Source of the DNA: Cepaea nemoralis
Taxonomy: Eukaryota; Mollusca; Gastropoda; Stylommatophora; Helicidae
NCBI GenBank assembly: GCA_014155875.1
Contig: JACEFZ010027946.1
Location: 1 to 64,000, forward strand
Direction of reading: 5' to 3'
Length of the DNA stretch: 64,000 nt
Below, in pieces: positions 1 to 11,231 of this stretch (its first letter is position 1; the number at the start of each line of letters is the position of its first letter). The position numbers and the translations under genes were made by a program. Under the pieces are notes generated by a model. That model had not been told where the DNA came from, made no database searches, and saw only the letters and a list, made by a program, of their open reading frames with translations.

Positions 1-1235
1 AAAGCACCGCACTTATAGAACATTCTATCACTAATCATAATACATTATATCACTACACAGTACTGTACTCTATTCCTAATCATACTCTTAAGTAGATATA
101 ATTAATTGCCTACCATATGTCTATTCCTGTTGTTACTCGAGAAACTAGGCAATCCGATTGGATCTATGTCCGCGGATAACTATCACGGCTAAGACAGGCT
201 AGTCCCTCTAATATAACACAACTCGGAATTATCCCCAATCCTAACACTTCAGAATGTTTTCCACGACTCCATCCCCCTGTTTACTGCACTGGGTTTTATA
301 TGGGTGCTTGAGTGAGTCACCAGAAAGTCCAGACGCCAATCAGTCCAGAATCTGGCTTTGTCCTCCTGTTTCCAGACTAACCAGAGTCAATTAGCTGTCA
401 AATTTCCTTTTCATCTGGGGAGTTCTTTGTCTCATCCAACAAATATCCGGGTTGTCTGTAAGCCGGAGACCTTTCTCCCATTACAGAATCCTTCTGACCT
501 CTAGCAGGCATTCTGTCCATTACTTTCAACGGCCAACTTCAGTTTTGTAGACAAATGTCGCCAGTACACACCTCTCGAACAGCATCCTGTCATCAAACTG
601 TCGACTGTGTGTAGACAACTCGACGTGACTCCCTTTGATCTCATACACACTGTCGACCAGGTGCAGAGAATCTGTACCGACGTATTTTCCTCAGTTTGTT
701 CACCATAACAGAGTCAATTGTGTTAGCAAAATAATGTCGGGCCTGGTTGTCATCGATCGACTGACAAGTTAATTTATCCTGTGACAAATACAATACAATA
801 CAACACAACACAATAATAAAAACCAACATATAAAACCCACCTCTAAGTCCACCAGCTTAAAGACATCTTTTGACAGGCGCACTAAATCCTGCCCCCTGAC
901 CTTCAACTTCTTTTGTCCATAGTACAGTGGGTCGTCCGTCTGGACTAGCATACGTATGTTGCGTAGCGATAAGCTTTGCGACATCTTCATTTGGTCAAAG
1001 TCTTTTTAATCTTTTCAAATGTGTCAGGCTGCAGTCAGGCACGCGCACATGCATGAAAACATCCTTGATGAATGTTGAAAGTTGCCAAATTCACACCATT
1101 TACATGTCTACACCTGAAAAATTATCGCAGTAATGAACAATAAAAACTACATATTTGAATCTGCCGTTTACTGAATCCAATAATTAATCGGAAATGATTC
1201 AATTTTAATTATATTAGGATGTAAGTACTGCTGAT
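1..1235. other. No recognisable gene (1-1235)
   Basis: I see no recognisable coding exon, transposon family or long tandem repeat here. There is a short A/C-rich run near 785-820 built from CAATA/CAACA units. The short reading frames have no recognisable domains. Confidence 0.5.
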
Positions 1236-1430
1236 GGCACCTTGCCGTCTTCACTGACGGTTGTTTGTTACATTGTGCTTCAAAGAAAGCATAATAACTA
1301 CAACACGTGGCGGGGATCAGGGATGGAGTTATACCTCTCCATAGAACAAAGCCTGGGCTGAAATGAAGAGACCATGTTGCCCATGCAGCATGATCCCTCT
1401 CTCGGCCTGCCTTGTTTATGTACGTGACGT
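1236..1430 (-). repeat. Dispersed repeat Z, copy 1
   Basis: This stretch is homologous to 27490-27640 in the same orientation and to 16990-17170 in the opposite one. Shared blocks include GGCACCTTGCCGTCTTCAC, the cassette around ATAATAAC, and TGCTGCATGATCCCTCTCTC (here with one A in place of T). Three diverged copies in 64 kb make it an interspersed repeat. I cannot assign it to a SINE or DNA-transposon class. A chance reading frame of 139 codons covers it on the minus strand and is not credible as a gene. Confidence 0.6.
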
Positions 1431-2454
1431 CATGAAAAATGTGCTCCATAGTCCATCGTGAAGCAATATGCAGCGAATGGCTGTCGTCTGGTGCAGTAAT
1501 TCTTTGCACTCCAAACAGAATGGTGTTATCAATGGAAGAAATAATATTTATGGCTGAACAAGTGTTTCGAAATGGAGTTTGATACACATGGATGGTTGTT
1601 CAAAGATTTATATCAAGATTTTCTGATAAACAAACTCCTCATCGCATTACGGTTAGAAATTTGTTGAATAAGATATAATGTTAATGAACACTTCATTGGT
1701 ACTTTCCTGTTTCCCCAAAATAGCGTTAGACCATAACAGTGACTATTGTAACTAATTTAACGAATTATTTAGCACATTTCTTATGACGTCATGTAATTAA
1801 TTTTTTTTTTTTTTAAATTGTTCTACATACAAAATGTAGTGAGACTTTACAAACACGATGTAGATCAATATATGAAATTAAACAACGATATCTACGACAA
1901 ATTATCAACAATCACGCCATGAAATATGTCGATTACTGCAAAACGTTATAGTGCTCCCACTACTATGTACAACCCCCCTTCCCCCTCCCTCCACCCCACC
2001 CTGCGCAGGCAGATGCAGTACCAGGCCTATGTCTCGAAAGATTCCAAACAAAACGACTGGGTTAAATTCACACAATAGACAAAATAAAGTTATAGACAAA
2101 TTTCAAGCTAGCGAAAGAAGAAGAGGAAGAAGAAATGCTTGTTTGCGGCGTTTTGTTTATCAGCCTGCGTACATGTACACTTGTATTTAGACAGCTATAT
2201 ACCTCAATGTATTTCTACAACTGCCAGGAACGTGAAATTTATAGTGCCTTGTTGGCTGTCGACAGCCGATTACGTTCGTAAAATGTGCCAAGACTGAAAT
2301 GAAATTGGGTACTTCATCGTTTATAATTATTGCATTGTTGTGTGTCCAGGGATTTACAAATCGTGTTGTCTTAAACAGTATGCTAGTAAACAACGAATTA
2401 CTATTTAATGTCTGAAGTAAGCTACAGATGATAATTTCAGAGGGTAGAAAACAT

Positions 2455-2785
2455 ATGTATACCTACCTATCTGCCTACCTACATATCTAACTACCTTACA
2501 TCGACCTACCTATTTTGTCTGTCTTTGACCACCCTACTATTTGACAGTATGTCCATCTATCTAGCTGCCTATCTGTCTCTTTAATACCTAATTACTTACC
2601 TATCGACATTAACTTTCTGTCTGTGCATGTGTTTGCCTACCTAATCGGTCTGTCTGTCTGTCTACCTACCTGTCCACATACATGCCTACCAAGTCTGTTT
2701 ACCTACCTACCAACCATTTTTCCGTTTTCTATTTGTCAGCTTACCTTAATATCTACCTATCTGCTTACCTTCTTACCTATGGTTC
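2455..2785. repeat. Degenerate (CTAC/CTGT)n simple repeat, left part
   Basis: The sequence is a run of imperfect tetranucleotides such as CTAC, CTAT and CTGT (for example TGTCTGTCTGTCTACCTACC). The same kind of sequence resumes at 4018-4340, so a single cryptic microsatellite appears to be split by the material at 2786-4017, which ends in a LINE 3' fragment. Confidence 0.75.
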
Positions 2786-3298
2786 CGTCGCCCTGCTACT
2801 GAGTGAGTGCGTGGCGCAACACTGTGAGCTGTGAGTTTCGTGTGAAATGCTTTTGAATCTGCCCGAGGTTTTTTGGAACGTGACTGCATGTTCGGAGCGA
2901 TGGCAGATAGCTATGTCCCAGAGTTGACCGGTTTTTGCCTTATGCAGAAATGCGTGGCTGCTGGGCTTTTGGTTGACTGCCACTACCATCGAGATGAACT
3001 GTATTTCGTGGACTGTGTGGGTGAACATCTAGGAAATATCCAGGTGGGAAAATGACTACCGATTCCATCAGAGATGAACTCTGGGTTTCGTGGCGGACTA
3101 TTGTGTTGATATTCTGGCGGTGGCATTATGCACAGTGTATCTGTGCCGGCTGTTGTTTATCGAGACTCCTCTTTTCCACTTTTCACATTGGGCAGTGGGG
3201 AGCGTTTTGTGTGATATTCACTGGCACAGGAACGGAGCATAATGGGGACGACCCGTTGCTGTGAAGTTGGAACTGCGACTAACTAACTATTTTCTTGT

Positions 3299-4017
3299 AC
3301 ACAGTGAGCAACTGGGGTTAGAATTAAATTGTAAAAAGACTCAGGTTATGGTCGTCACTAGGAAGAAAGAAGTGCCACAATGTAATATACAAGTAAATGG
3401 AAATATTTTCAACAAGTGAATCGGTACAATTATCTTGGAACAGTCATAACATCTGATGGGAGATGCCTTGAAGAGATTAGAACAAGAATCGCCATGGCGA
3501 AAGTAGCCTTTAGCAAGATGAAAAACATTCTGACCAATAAAAAGATGTCAATTGAAACGAGAAAAAGAGTGTTGAGGGGATACATAGAGCCTGTTCTTTT
3601 GTATGGATGTGAAACTTGGATAATGTGCAGTCAAGCTAAAAAACATCTGATGGCAGCAGAAATGTGGTTTCTGAGGAAAATGCAAAGAATACCATGGACA
3701 GACAGAAAAACCAATGACCAAGTACTACAGGAGACAAATGAACATCGTAAGACTGATTAGAGAGATTAGACGTAGACAGTCAAAATTTTTTGGACATGTT
3801 ATGAGAAGAAATGTATTGGAGAACTTAGGTGACAACTGGCAAGATCGAAGGGAACAGACCAAGGGGAAGACCGAGAGGAAAATACCTGGATGGCTTGGCC
3901 ACATGGCATGGACGGGACAGGAACACTGAGCTGATCCACGACACTGGTGATCGAGTGAAATGGCGAGTCATGACCGCCCACGCTTTCCGGCATGGCACAT
4001 GATTGATTGATTGATCT
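3299..4017 (+). pseudogene. RTE-like LINE fragment, RT C-terminus and 3' end
   Basis: This is a 5'-truncated, frameshifted copy of a non-LTR retrotransposon. Readable peptide blocks are SEQLGLELNCKKTQ, YLGTVITSDGRCLEEIRTRI, EPVLLYGCETW, WFLRKMQRIPWTDRKTND and RRRQSKFFGHVMRRN. They correspond to the region after the RT catalytic core and the 3' tail domain typical of animal endonuclease/reverse-transcriptase LINEs. At least one frameshift separates 3299-3415 from 3416-3760, and another is near 3750. The copy ends with TGATTGATTGATTGAT, a microsatellite-like tail instead of poly(A). Related copies lie at 10591, 12791, 34560, 36308 (minus), 41346 and 59110 (minus). Confidence 0.9.
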
Positions 4018-4340
4018 TCTTACCTTTCTACATATATACCAATCTAAATAACTACCTACATATATATTTACTTACCTGCATACCTGCCTTTATAAATACC
4101 TACCTACTCACATACTTAACTACTAAATACATACCTAGATACTAATCTATCCCTGTCTGCATATCTTAATTATTATCTAATGTGTTTTTTTCCGCCTGCC
4201 TATCTGCTCGTCTGTTTGTCTGTACGTCTGACTGCCTGCGGATCTGTTTGTGTCTCTTCCTGTCTACCTACGGGACTGTCTGTGTAGATGTCTGTCTGTG
4301 TAGATGTCTGTCTGTCTGTATGCTGGTCAGTCTTTCCACC
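4018..4340. repeat. Degenerate (CTAC/CTGT)n simple repeat, right part
   Basis: Imperfect tetranucleotide sequence (TACC, TGTC, CTGT) resumes immediately after the LINE tail and resembles 2455-2785. The two parts are best read as one simple-sequence tract interrupted by insertion. Confidence 0.7.
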
Positions 4341-5140
4341 TAGCTGCTGCTGTGTCTGAAAAAAATCACGATGCACCACTGCTACTGCGAAATCTGGCCA
4401 GAATGAATACATCCATTACCACACAATTCTATATCACAACATAAACTACTTCAGTGTCATCATAAACCATGCAGAAATAAATACAAGCAGTGTCATCCTA
4501 ACATCTACTACCGGTGACTGTTATATATACACCCTGATTAACTATTATGCAACTATAATCACCATCATCGTTATAAAGTGCCTTGCCGGCTGGCGTGCGC
4601 GATCATGCTTCTCCACAAATTGCGATCTCCGACGGCATGGCTCAGTTCGTGTGTTGACTCCCTTCCGTACCATGACACAAGACTGTCAAGAACTTTCTCT
4701 CGCTGTCTTCGTCTATTTCTCTTTTCACAAATTTTTCCAGTTGTCACAACATGTTCCAGATATGTCTTCTCACAATGTGGCCAAAAACGATGACAGCCTC
4801 TTTCTGATATTTGCGTTAAGTTATCTTCGCGACATAGTCTCCCTTAAAATGCCAAGATTGTTCATTCTAGCTGTCCAGTTAATTTTCAGCACTCTTCTAT
4901 AAAACCACATCTCCAAGACGTCTAGGGTTTTCCAACGCCTGTTTACCAATTATCCAGAAGTCGCAAATATTATGCAACTGTAATGCAACGGAAATTTACC
5001 ATTAAACTGTTGATAAAGGGATGTAATACCTCATATATTTAGCATGCGCAGTAACGGTAACTCTCATTATAGCAGAGTCTGGAAACATCAAGTATCACAT
5101 AGGCTCACATTCATGGCATCGAAGTATGTATTACGAAAAG
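4341..5140. other. No recognisable feature (4341-5140)
   Basis: I see no recognisable gene or repeat family. Two overlapping reading frames around 4578-4902 have no domain I can name. Wording such as TCTCTCGCTGTCTTCGTC near 4697 hints at an eroded LINE 3' end on the minus strand, but too little remains to call. Confidence 0.4.
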
Positions 5141-5144
5141 GGAA

Positions 5145-5240
5145 CTAGCGGTGGCGCAGTGACTAGCACGTTTACCTCTCAGCCCTGCGAACCTCCCTTC
5201 GAGGCGGGCAGTTTTGGTTTCCACTGACCTGTGCATCCAG
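5145..5240 (+). repeat. tRNA-like SINE head (family E)
   Basis: The segment starts GCGGTGGCGCAGTGACTAGC, which resembles a tRNA D-arm/A-box region, and about 60 bp later has GGTTTCCACTGACC in the B-box position. The spacing fits a tRNA-derived SINE promoter. The 40-bp satellite begins about 30 bp downstream, so no normal SINE body can be seen. Confidence 0.55.
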
Positions 5241-5274
5241 TCGACCCACCTTAAAAATGTATAACTTTAATTTT

Positions 5275-7456
5275 TCTGGAAACTAGACAGCCGGTGTGAT
5301 ATTAATAAACATGTCCGGGAAACTAGACAGCCGGTGTGATATTAATAAAAATGTCCTGGAAACTATACAGCCGGTGTGATATTAATAAAAATGTCCGGGA
5401 AACTAGACAGCAGGTGTGATATTAATAAAAAATGTCCTGGAAACTAGACAGCCGGTGTGATATTAATAAAAAATGTCCGGGAAACTAGACAGCCGGTGTG
5501 ATATTAATAAAAATGTCCGGGAAACTAGACAGCCGGTGTGATATTAATAAAAAAAATGTCCTGGAAACTAGACAGCCGGTGTGATATTAATAAAAATGTC
5601 CTGGAAACTAGACAGCTGGTGTGATATTAATAAAAATGTCCTGGAAACTAGACAGCCGGTGTGATATTAATAAAAATGTCCTGGAAACTAGACAGCCGGT
5701 GTGATATTAATAAAAATGTCCGGGAAACTAGACAGCCGGTGTGATATTAATAAAAATGTCCTGGAAATTAGACAGCCGGTGTGATATGATATTAATAAAA
5801 ATGTCCTGGAAACTAGACAGCCGGTGTGATATTAATAAAAAATGTCCGGGAAACTAGGCAGCTGGTGTGATATTAATAAAAATGTCCTGGAAACTAGACA
5901 GCCGGTGTGATATTAATAATAATGTCCTGGAAACTAGACAGCCAGTGTGATATTTAAAAAATGTCCTGGAAACTAGACAGCCGGTGTAATATTTTAAAAA
6001 ACGTCCTGGAAACTAGACAGCCGGTGTGATATTTAAAAAATGTCCCGGACACTAGACAGCCGGTGTGATATTAATAAAAATGTCCGGTAAACTAGACAGC
6101 CGGTGTGATATTAATAAAAATGTCCGGGAAACTAGACAGCCGGTGTGATATTAATAAAAATGTCCGGGAAACTAGACAGCCGGTGTGATATGATATTAAT
6201 AAAAATGTCCTGGAAACTAGACAGCCGGTGTGATATTAATAAAAATGTCCGGGAAACTAGACAGCTGGTGTGATATTAATAAAAATGTCCTGGAAACTAG
6301 ACAGCCGGTGTGATATTAATAAAAATGTCCTGGAAACTAGACAGCCGGTGTGATATTAATAAAAAATGTCCTGGAAACTAGACAGCCGGTGTGATATTAA
6401 TAAAAATGTCCGGGAAACTAGACAGCCGGTGTGATATGATATTAATAAAAATGTCCTGGAAACTAGACAGCCGGTGTGATATTAATAAAAAAAATATCCG
6501 GGAAACTAGACAGCTGGTGTGATATTAATAAAAATGTCCTGGAAACTAGACAGCTGGTGTGATATTAATAAAAATGTCCTGGAAACTAGACAGTCAGTGT
6601 GATATTTAAAAAATGTCCTGGAAACTAGACAGCCGGTGTAATATTTAAAAAATGTCCTGGAAACTAGACAGCCGGTGTGATATTAAAAAAATGTCCCGGA
6701 CACTAGACAGCCGGTGTGATATTAATAAAAATGTCCGGTAAACTAGACAGTCGGTGTGATATTAATAAAAATGTCCGGGAAACTAGACAGCCGGTGTGAT
6801 ATTAATAAAAATGTCCGGGAAACTAGACAGCCGGTGTGATATTAATAAAAATGTCCTGGAAACTAGACAGCCGGTGTGATATGATATTAATAAAAATGTC
6901 CTGGAAACTAGACAGCCGGTGTGATATTAATAAAAATGTTCCGGAAACTAGACAGCCGGTGTGATATTAATAAAAATGTCCGGGACACTAGACAGCCGGT
7001 GTGATATTTAAAAAAATGTCCTGGAAACTAGACAGCCGGTGTGATATTTAAAAAATGTCCGGGACACTAGACAGCCGGTGTGATATTAATAAAAATGTCC
7101 GGGACACTAGACAGCCGGTGTGATATTATTAAAAATGTCCGGGAAACTAGACAGCCGGTGTGATATTAATAAAAATATCCTGGAAACTAGACAGTCGGTG
7201 TGATATTTAAAAAAATGTCCTGGAAACTAGACAGCCGGTGTGATATTAATAAAAATGTCCGGGACACTAGACAGTCGGTGTGATATTAATAAAAATGTCC
7301 AGGACACTAGACAGCCGGTGTGATATTAATAAAAATGTCCGGGACACTAGACAGCCGGTGTGATATTAATAAAAATGTCCGGGACACTAGACAGCCGGTG
7401 TGATATTAATAAAAATGTCCGGGACACTAGACAGCCGGTGTGATATTAATAAAAAT
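5275..7456. repeat. Satellite of 40-bp units, about 54 copies
   Basis: Head-to-tail units of about 40 bp contain GAAACTAGACAGCCGGTGTG followed by ATATTAATAAAAATGTCC and GG or TG. Variants include GGGACACTAG in place of GGAAACTAG, ATATTTAAAAAATG in place of ATATTAATAAAAATG, and a duplicated ATATG giving 45-bp units. The GGGACACTAG variant clusters in the last third, as expected from local duplication. There is no open reading frame. The array lies directly 3' of a tRNA-like SINE head. Confidence 0.97.
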
Positions 7457-7559
7457 CACCCATCGACTGCCGATTGGTCTAAAAATATGTGGCTAGCACC
7501 ATATACCAAACACGCTTCATGTCGTTAAACAGAGTCTGCCTTAAACGTACAACTGACTT

Positions 7560-7770
7560 TTCGCTGTTTAAAATGTTGCAAGTGTTTTGCAGGAAGTTGC
7601 CGTTAACCTCAAACCCAAGTTAATTTACTAGGCAATTTTACGTTCATTAGTTTGCTCAATGAGAAGTCGATTCTGACGTCCACCTGACCGCTGTAAGTAA
7701 CGATGCTACTACCTCAACGCCAGCGTACCGGAAGTTTAAGCGCATTAAACCCCACGGCGAGACTAACCAC
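7560..7770 (-). repeat. SINE family B, diverged copy
   Basis: The order of blocks (TGCAGGAAGTTGCCGTTAAC, TAGGCAATTTTACGTTCATT, AGTTTGCTCAATGAGAAGTC, ACCGGAAGTTTAAGCGCATT) is shared with 17210-17400 and 22895-23100. Read on the minus strand, the right end is a tRNA-like head, followed by the SINE body. Confidence 0.65.
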
Positions 7771-8755
7771 TACTGTTCACTGACTACATATCTATTCTAC
7801 TCAGTACAGATAACACAAGTCTGATAAATTCGAATAGCACGCAGTCTTAATCTTTATATTGTGTTTTAATAACTAACTTTACACATAGATATGTCTGTCT
7901 GCTCAGAAGATAGAAGCATGTCCCAACTACAAGTCTCTTACTTTCACGAATGTTTCCATAGAAAGACAGATTAGTAATCACAACAATGAACAACGCTCCT
8001 TTCTTTAAAAATCGATTTATATCCTTCAGGGCCCCGCAAGTAAACTATATAAAAACATAAGATGTAATAAAATATCTCCTTGAAAAGATCCGATCGATAA
8101 TAAGGGTATACTATCATTGTTAATCATACTTTAAAACCTGACTAAAAAAACGGCGTACACCGCATATTATATGTTCTCGGTTCCCCCTAGAGTACACACA
8201 AGTGATAAAGTAAAATATAACACATTAAAATATAACACTGCTGCTTCAGAACACCACACGTATATCTCAAAGAAAAACAACTATTTGTCTTTTCCTATTC
8301 GTTTCTTCCAGTTGAAGTTTACTATTCACAACTGTATTGAGTTCTCCCGCCGTCTTGAAAGGGTAGGCTTAAAAAACTCCAACAAACAGATTAGACAAGA
8401 GAAAGAAAGAGTGCTGGCATTACAAATGTCATAGAACGTACCAGAAAGAATTTCTTTTACAGCGTGTGACAGATTAGGGGTTTTCTCTGGAGTACACCGA
8501 CCGAGCATGAGTGTAATTGTGCGTATCAATTGATTGTGACAAGTATTGATATCCCAGGTTTTATATAGGAAGGCTGATTGTTTAAAATCAATATCTAAGT
8601 ACCCCGTCGGCAGTTATCTAGTTTGTGTTTGTCAATGACAAATAATGGACTTTGAGATTCGCTGTTGTATTTATGGTTGAGATATGTTTAGTTGTCACGT
8701 TTGCCAAAGGAAGGTGGCTTTTAGAAATATAAATGGTCTATAAGAAAATGTGACA
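7771..8755. other. No recognisable feature (7771-8755)
   Basis: AT-rich sequence without a recognisable gene, SINE or tandem repeat. A reading frame of 87 codons at 8171-8434 has no recognisable domain and is treated as chance. Confidence 0.45.
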
Positions 8756-8756
8756 G

Positions 8757-9176
8757 GAGGCCTGGCTAAGCTGTTAAGGTATCCGACTTTAGCTCAGCAG
8801 GTACCTGGGTTCGATCCTAGCATAGGGCTGAAAATTTTGTCCAAGAACCTTTTGTATTAATGATATCACACCTTCCTCTGATCTCTTGGGTAGTGAGATC
8901 GGATACCTAGCCTTCTCGGACAAGGGCGAAAAACAGGCGGCCCGTTATGCACGTTAAAAATCCAACGGCAGCTAGGAATAGACCTTCAAGGATGCTGCCA
9001 TGGCACAATTGTCAGGAAAGAAAATCAATCTGCGTGTGAATAGAGCCCGTTGCCTTGGATGGAGTATATCTTGAGGAAGCAAACTTTAAACCACAATGCA
9101 TGCCGAAGTCAGACATACTGACCTTTGAGGTGTGATGCACTTCCCTCGAAAGATAAACGAAGAAATAGTAGAAGAA
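8757..9176 (+). repeat. tRNA-derived SINE, family F, near full length
   Basis: The head has an A-box-like TGGCTAAGCTGTTAAGGTAT and, about 35 bp later, a B-box-like GGGTTCGATCC, so it derives from a tRNA promoter. The body includes GTGAGATCGGATACC, AAGGGCGAAAAACAGGCGGC and CCTTGGATGGAGTATATCTT. It ends in a purine tail containing AGAAATAGTAGAAGAAGGA. Body segments recur at 10965-11180 and 12245-12365, and the tail at 9325-9420. No cloverleaf-competent tRNA is evident, so this is not a functional tRNA gene. Confidence 0.85.
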
Positions 9177-9304
9177 GGAGTTGGCCGAACCACCTTATTC
9201 TTTAAATCCAAATGTAATCAACAGAAGGATTTGCTGCTATCATGTCGTCTCTGATATCATTATTTCATTATTTGTTAGTCTTTGAATAATGAAAACAGAA
9301 GCAA

Positions 9305-9420
9305 TATATCAAACCTTACACAATGCGTGCCGAAGTCGGACAGGATAATTAGGGGTGTTTCCCTCCCCTCGTAAGAGGAACGAAGAAGAGGAGGAGGAAG
9401 ATGAAGAGAAGAAGACACAA
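9305..9420 (+). repeat. SINE family F tail fragment
   Basis: ACAATGCGTGCCGAAGTCGG and the following TCCCTCCCCTCGTAAGAG match the 3' part of the family F SINE at 9100-9176. The fragment ends in a long GAA/GAG-rich tail (9373-9420). It is 5'-truncated. Confidence 0.65.
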
Positions 9421-9533
9421 ACAGCAGATTTTACAATTTATTGCCTGGAATATCTTGATGTATCTTGTCACGCGCGTAATACGGACAAAATGTTCAACGT
9501 ATAACGAAGCAGCGTAATAAATTATTTAATTAT

Positions 9534-10333
9534 ATTTAAATATTGAGCACAACCCACTACTGGCAACGCTGATCACATTCTGGTATGAACACAAGGCCTA
9601 TCCACGTCAATATGGAAGCACTATACTCGAGTTTCGCCCTCATTTGAGCTCGTCAGTAGTGCATATCCATGACCGGATCCGGAAACAGTCCCGGATCACG
9701 CGTGTGAAGCGGGTGTGTAACCACGCGGCACACACTGGACACACCAAATTATCACAACAGAACATCACAACGCTACCCATCGTAGGCTATGCTCAAGATT
9801 GCCCAATCGCCGCGACCGACGTCCGTCAATCGATGGGACCCGAACGATCAGGACTTCTCACTGGCAAGGAACACCAGGCCTCCTAAATCCAGTGAGCAAT
9901 AATCAATTGATTATGTGGTTGTTTCGGGATTAAGGCATTATCATATTAAGACATAATCAATTGATTATTGCTCACTGGATTTAGGAGGCCTGGTGTTCCT
10001 TGCCAGTGAGAAGTCCTGATCGTTCGGGTCCCATCGATTGACGGACGTCGGTCGCGGCGATTGGGCAATCTTGAGCATAGCCTACGATGGGTAGCGTTGT
10101 GATGTTCTGTTGTGATAATTTGGTGTGTCCAGTGTGTGCCGCGTGGTTACACACCCGCTTCACACGCGTGATCCGGGACTGTTTCCGGATCCGGTCATGG
10201 ATATGCACTACTGACGAGCTCAAATGAGGGCGAAACTCGAGTATAGTGCTTCCATATTGACGTGGATAGGCCTTGTGTTCATACCAGAATGTGATCAGCG
10301 TTGCCAGTAGTGGGTTGTGCTCAATATTTAAAT
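9534..10333. repeat. Perfect-looking inverted repeat, 383-bp arms
   Basis: Positions 9534-9916 and 9951-10333 are reverse complements of each other wherever I compared them. The spacer is 34 bp (9917-9950). The symmetry is exact enough that an identical 80-codon reading frame appears at 9644-9886 (plus) and 9981-10223 (minus). Just outside, ATGTTCAAC (9490-9498) and GTTGAACAT (10375-10383) are also complementary. The spacer motif ATGTGGTTGTTTCGGGATT recurs inverted at 10338-10362. Arm ends recur alone at 26285-26395 and 32053-32100, so the arms belong to a dispersed, probably transposable family. An assembly fold-back artefact is an alternative. Confidence 0.95.
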
Positions 10334-10381
10334 TTCAAATCCCGAAACAACCACATAATCAATTTAATTATATGTTGAACA

Positions 10382-10576
10382 TCACGGCCTGGAGTGAATG
10401 GTGCTGCAGAGAGTGACCATAGGATCTGATCTGGCCGACACTGACTCCAAGAAAAGGCCAAACGGATACATAATCAGAGTGCTGCTGGTACTATTAGTAC
10501 TGGTACTCTTCGCTGGCTGTTGAAGATGAGGACGGAGCACGTATGGTCCCGAGTACAGTTATGTCGGTTCTTGACT
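10382..10576 (+). repeat. RNase H-type LINE, 3' end fragment
   Basis: The blocks CGGCCTGGAGTGAATGG, GCCAAACGGATACATAATCA, CTCTTCGCTGGCTGTTGAAG and GGTTCTTGACTAAACTCAAC match, in reverse orientation, the sequences at 18125-18310, 32285-32500 and 58255-58440, and in the same orientation 50575-50672. This is the 3' untranslated end of a LINE whose RNase H domain is readable at 18390-18700 and 58435-58800. It starts within 50 bp of the palindrome. Confidence 0.8.
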
Positions 10577-10590
10577 AAACTCAACTCAAC

Positions 10591-10803
10591 ACGAAGAAAT
10601 GAACTAGAAAACTTAGTGATAACTTGCAAGATTGAGGAGAAATGAACAAAGGGAAGGCAAAGAGATAAATATTTTATATATGGATGGTTTGGCTACATGG
10701 CAAAATCGAGACAAGACCACAGAGCTGAGCCACGACTCTGATGATCGTGTGAGATGGCGAAACATGACCGCCCTCGCTTATCGGCATGGCGCATGATGAT
10801 GGT
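10591..10803 (+). pseudogene. RTE-like LINE 3' end fragment
   Basis: Peptide-level remnants MRRNELENL and GWFGYMAKSRQDHRAE, and the DNA CGCTTATCGGCATGGCGCAT near the end, correspond to the 3' terminus of the LINE family at 3299-4017. The copy is severely 5'-truncated and has stop codons. Confidence 0.8.
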
Positions 10804-10964
10804 TTGTCGCATGTATTAGGTGTTATTATGGGAGGCTGTGGTAGAGATGTCAAGGTGTCAGCCTCAAGCTCACTATGCACAGGTTCCGGTCACAACATTG
10901 AAGTGGGAAGTTATCCAAGGAACATTGGTATTTATCAATATCACAAATCCTGATCAGGTCTGAG

Positions 10965-11185
10965 GTAGATAAGTGAGATCGGATACCTAATTTTCTCAGA
11001 TAAGGGCGAAAAATAGCAGGTCCCGTAAGCACATTACAAATATCACGGTAGTTGGAAATGTCAAAGATAAAAAGACAACCTACCCACGGGAAGATATGGC
11101 CTGTTACCTTGGATGGAATCTATCTAGAGGTAGCACAGATTACACAAACGCATGCCAAAAATCAGACAAATGTTCTTTGGTGTTC
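10965..11185 (+). repeat. SINE family F, second copy (no head)
   Basis: AGTGAGATCGGATACCTAAT, AAGGGCGAAAAATAGCAGG, CCTTGGATGGAATCTATCTA and ACGCATGCCAAAAATCAGAC match the body of the family F SINE at 8757-9176 in order and spacing. The tRNA-like head is missing or unrecognisable. Confidence 0.75.
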
Positions 11186-11231
11186 TTGGGTGCGGATTGT
11201 GCCTAGGAAAAGGAAAGCAGGAGAGGCACTA

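Noticed and set aside
1168..1587. 139-codon minus-strand frame
   Set aside because: It overlaps dispersed repeat Z and does not persist as a frame in the other copies.
5275..7456. CRISPR-like array of regular repeats
   Set aside because: Units are contiguous with no unique spacers, and the context is an animal genome. It is a satellite. The same applies to the arrays at 19, 22, 38, 41, 46, 57 and 63 kb.
8171..8434. 87-codon plus-strand frame
   Set aside because: AT-rich, no domain and no splice support; consistent with chance.
9644..10223. Two copies of a conserved gene in inverted orientation
   Set aside because: Their identity is explained by the palindrome, so it gives no evidence for selection on the protein.
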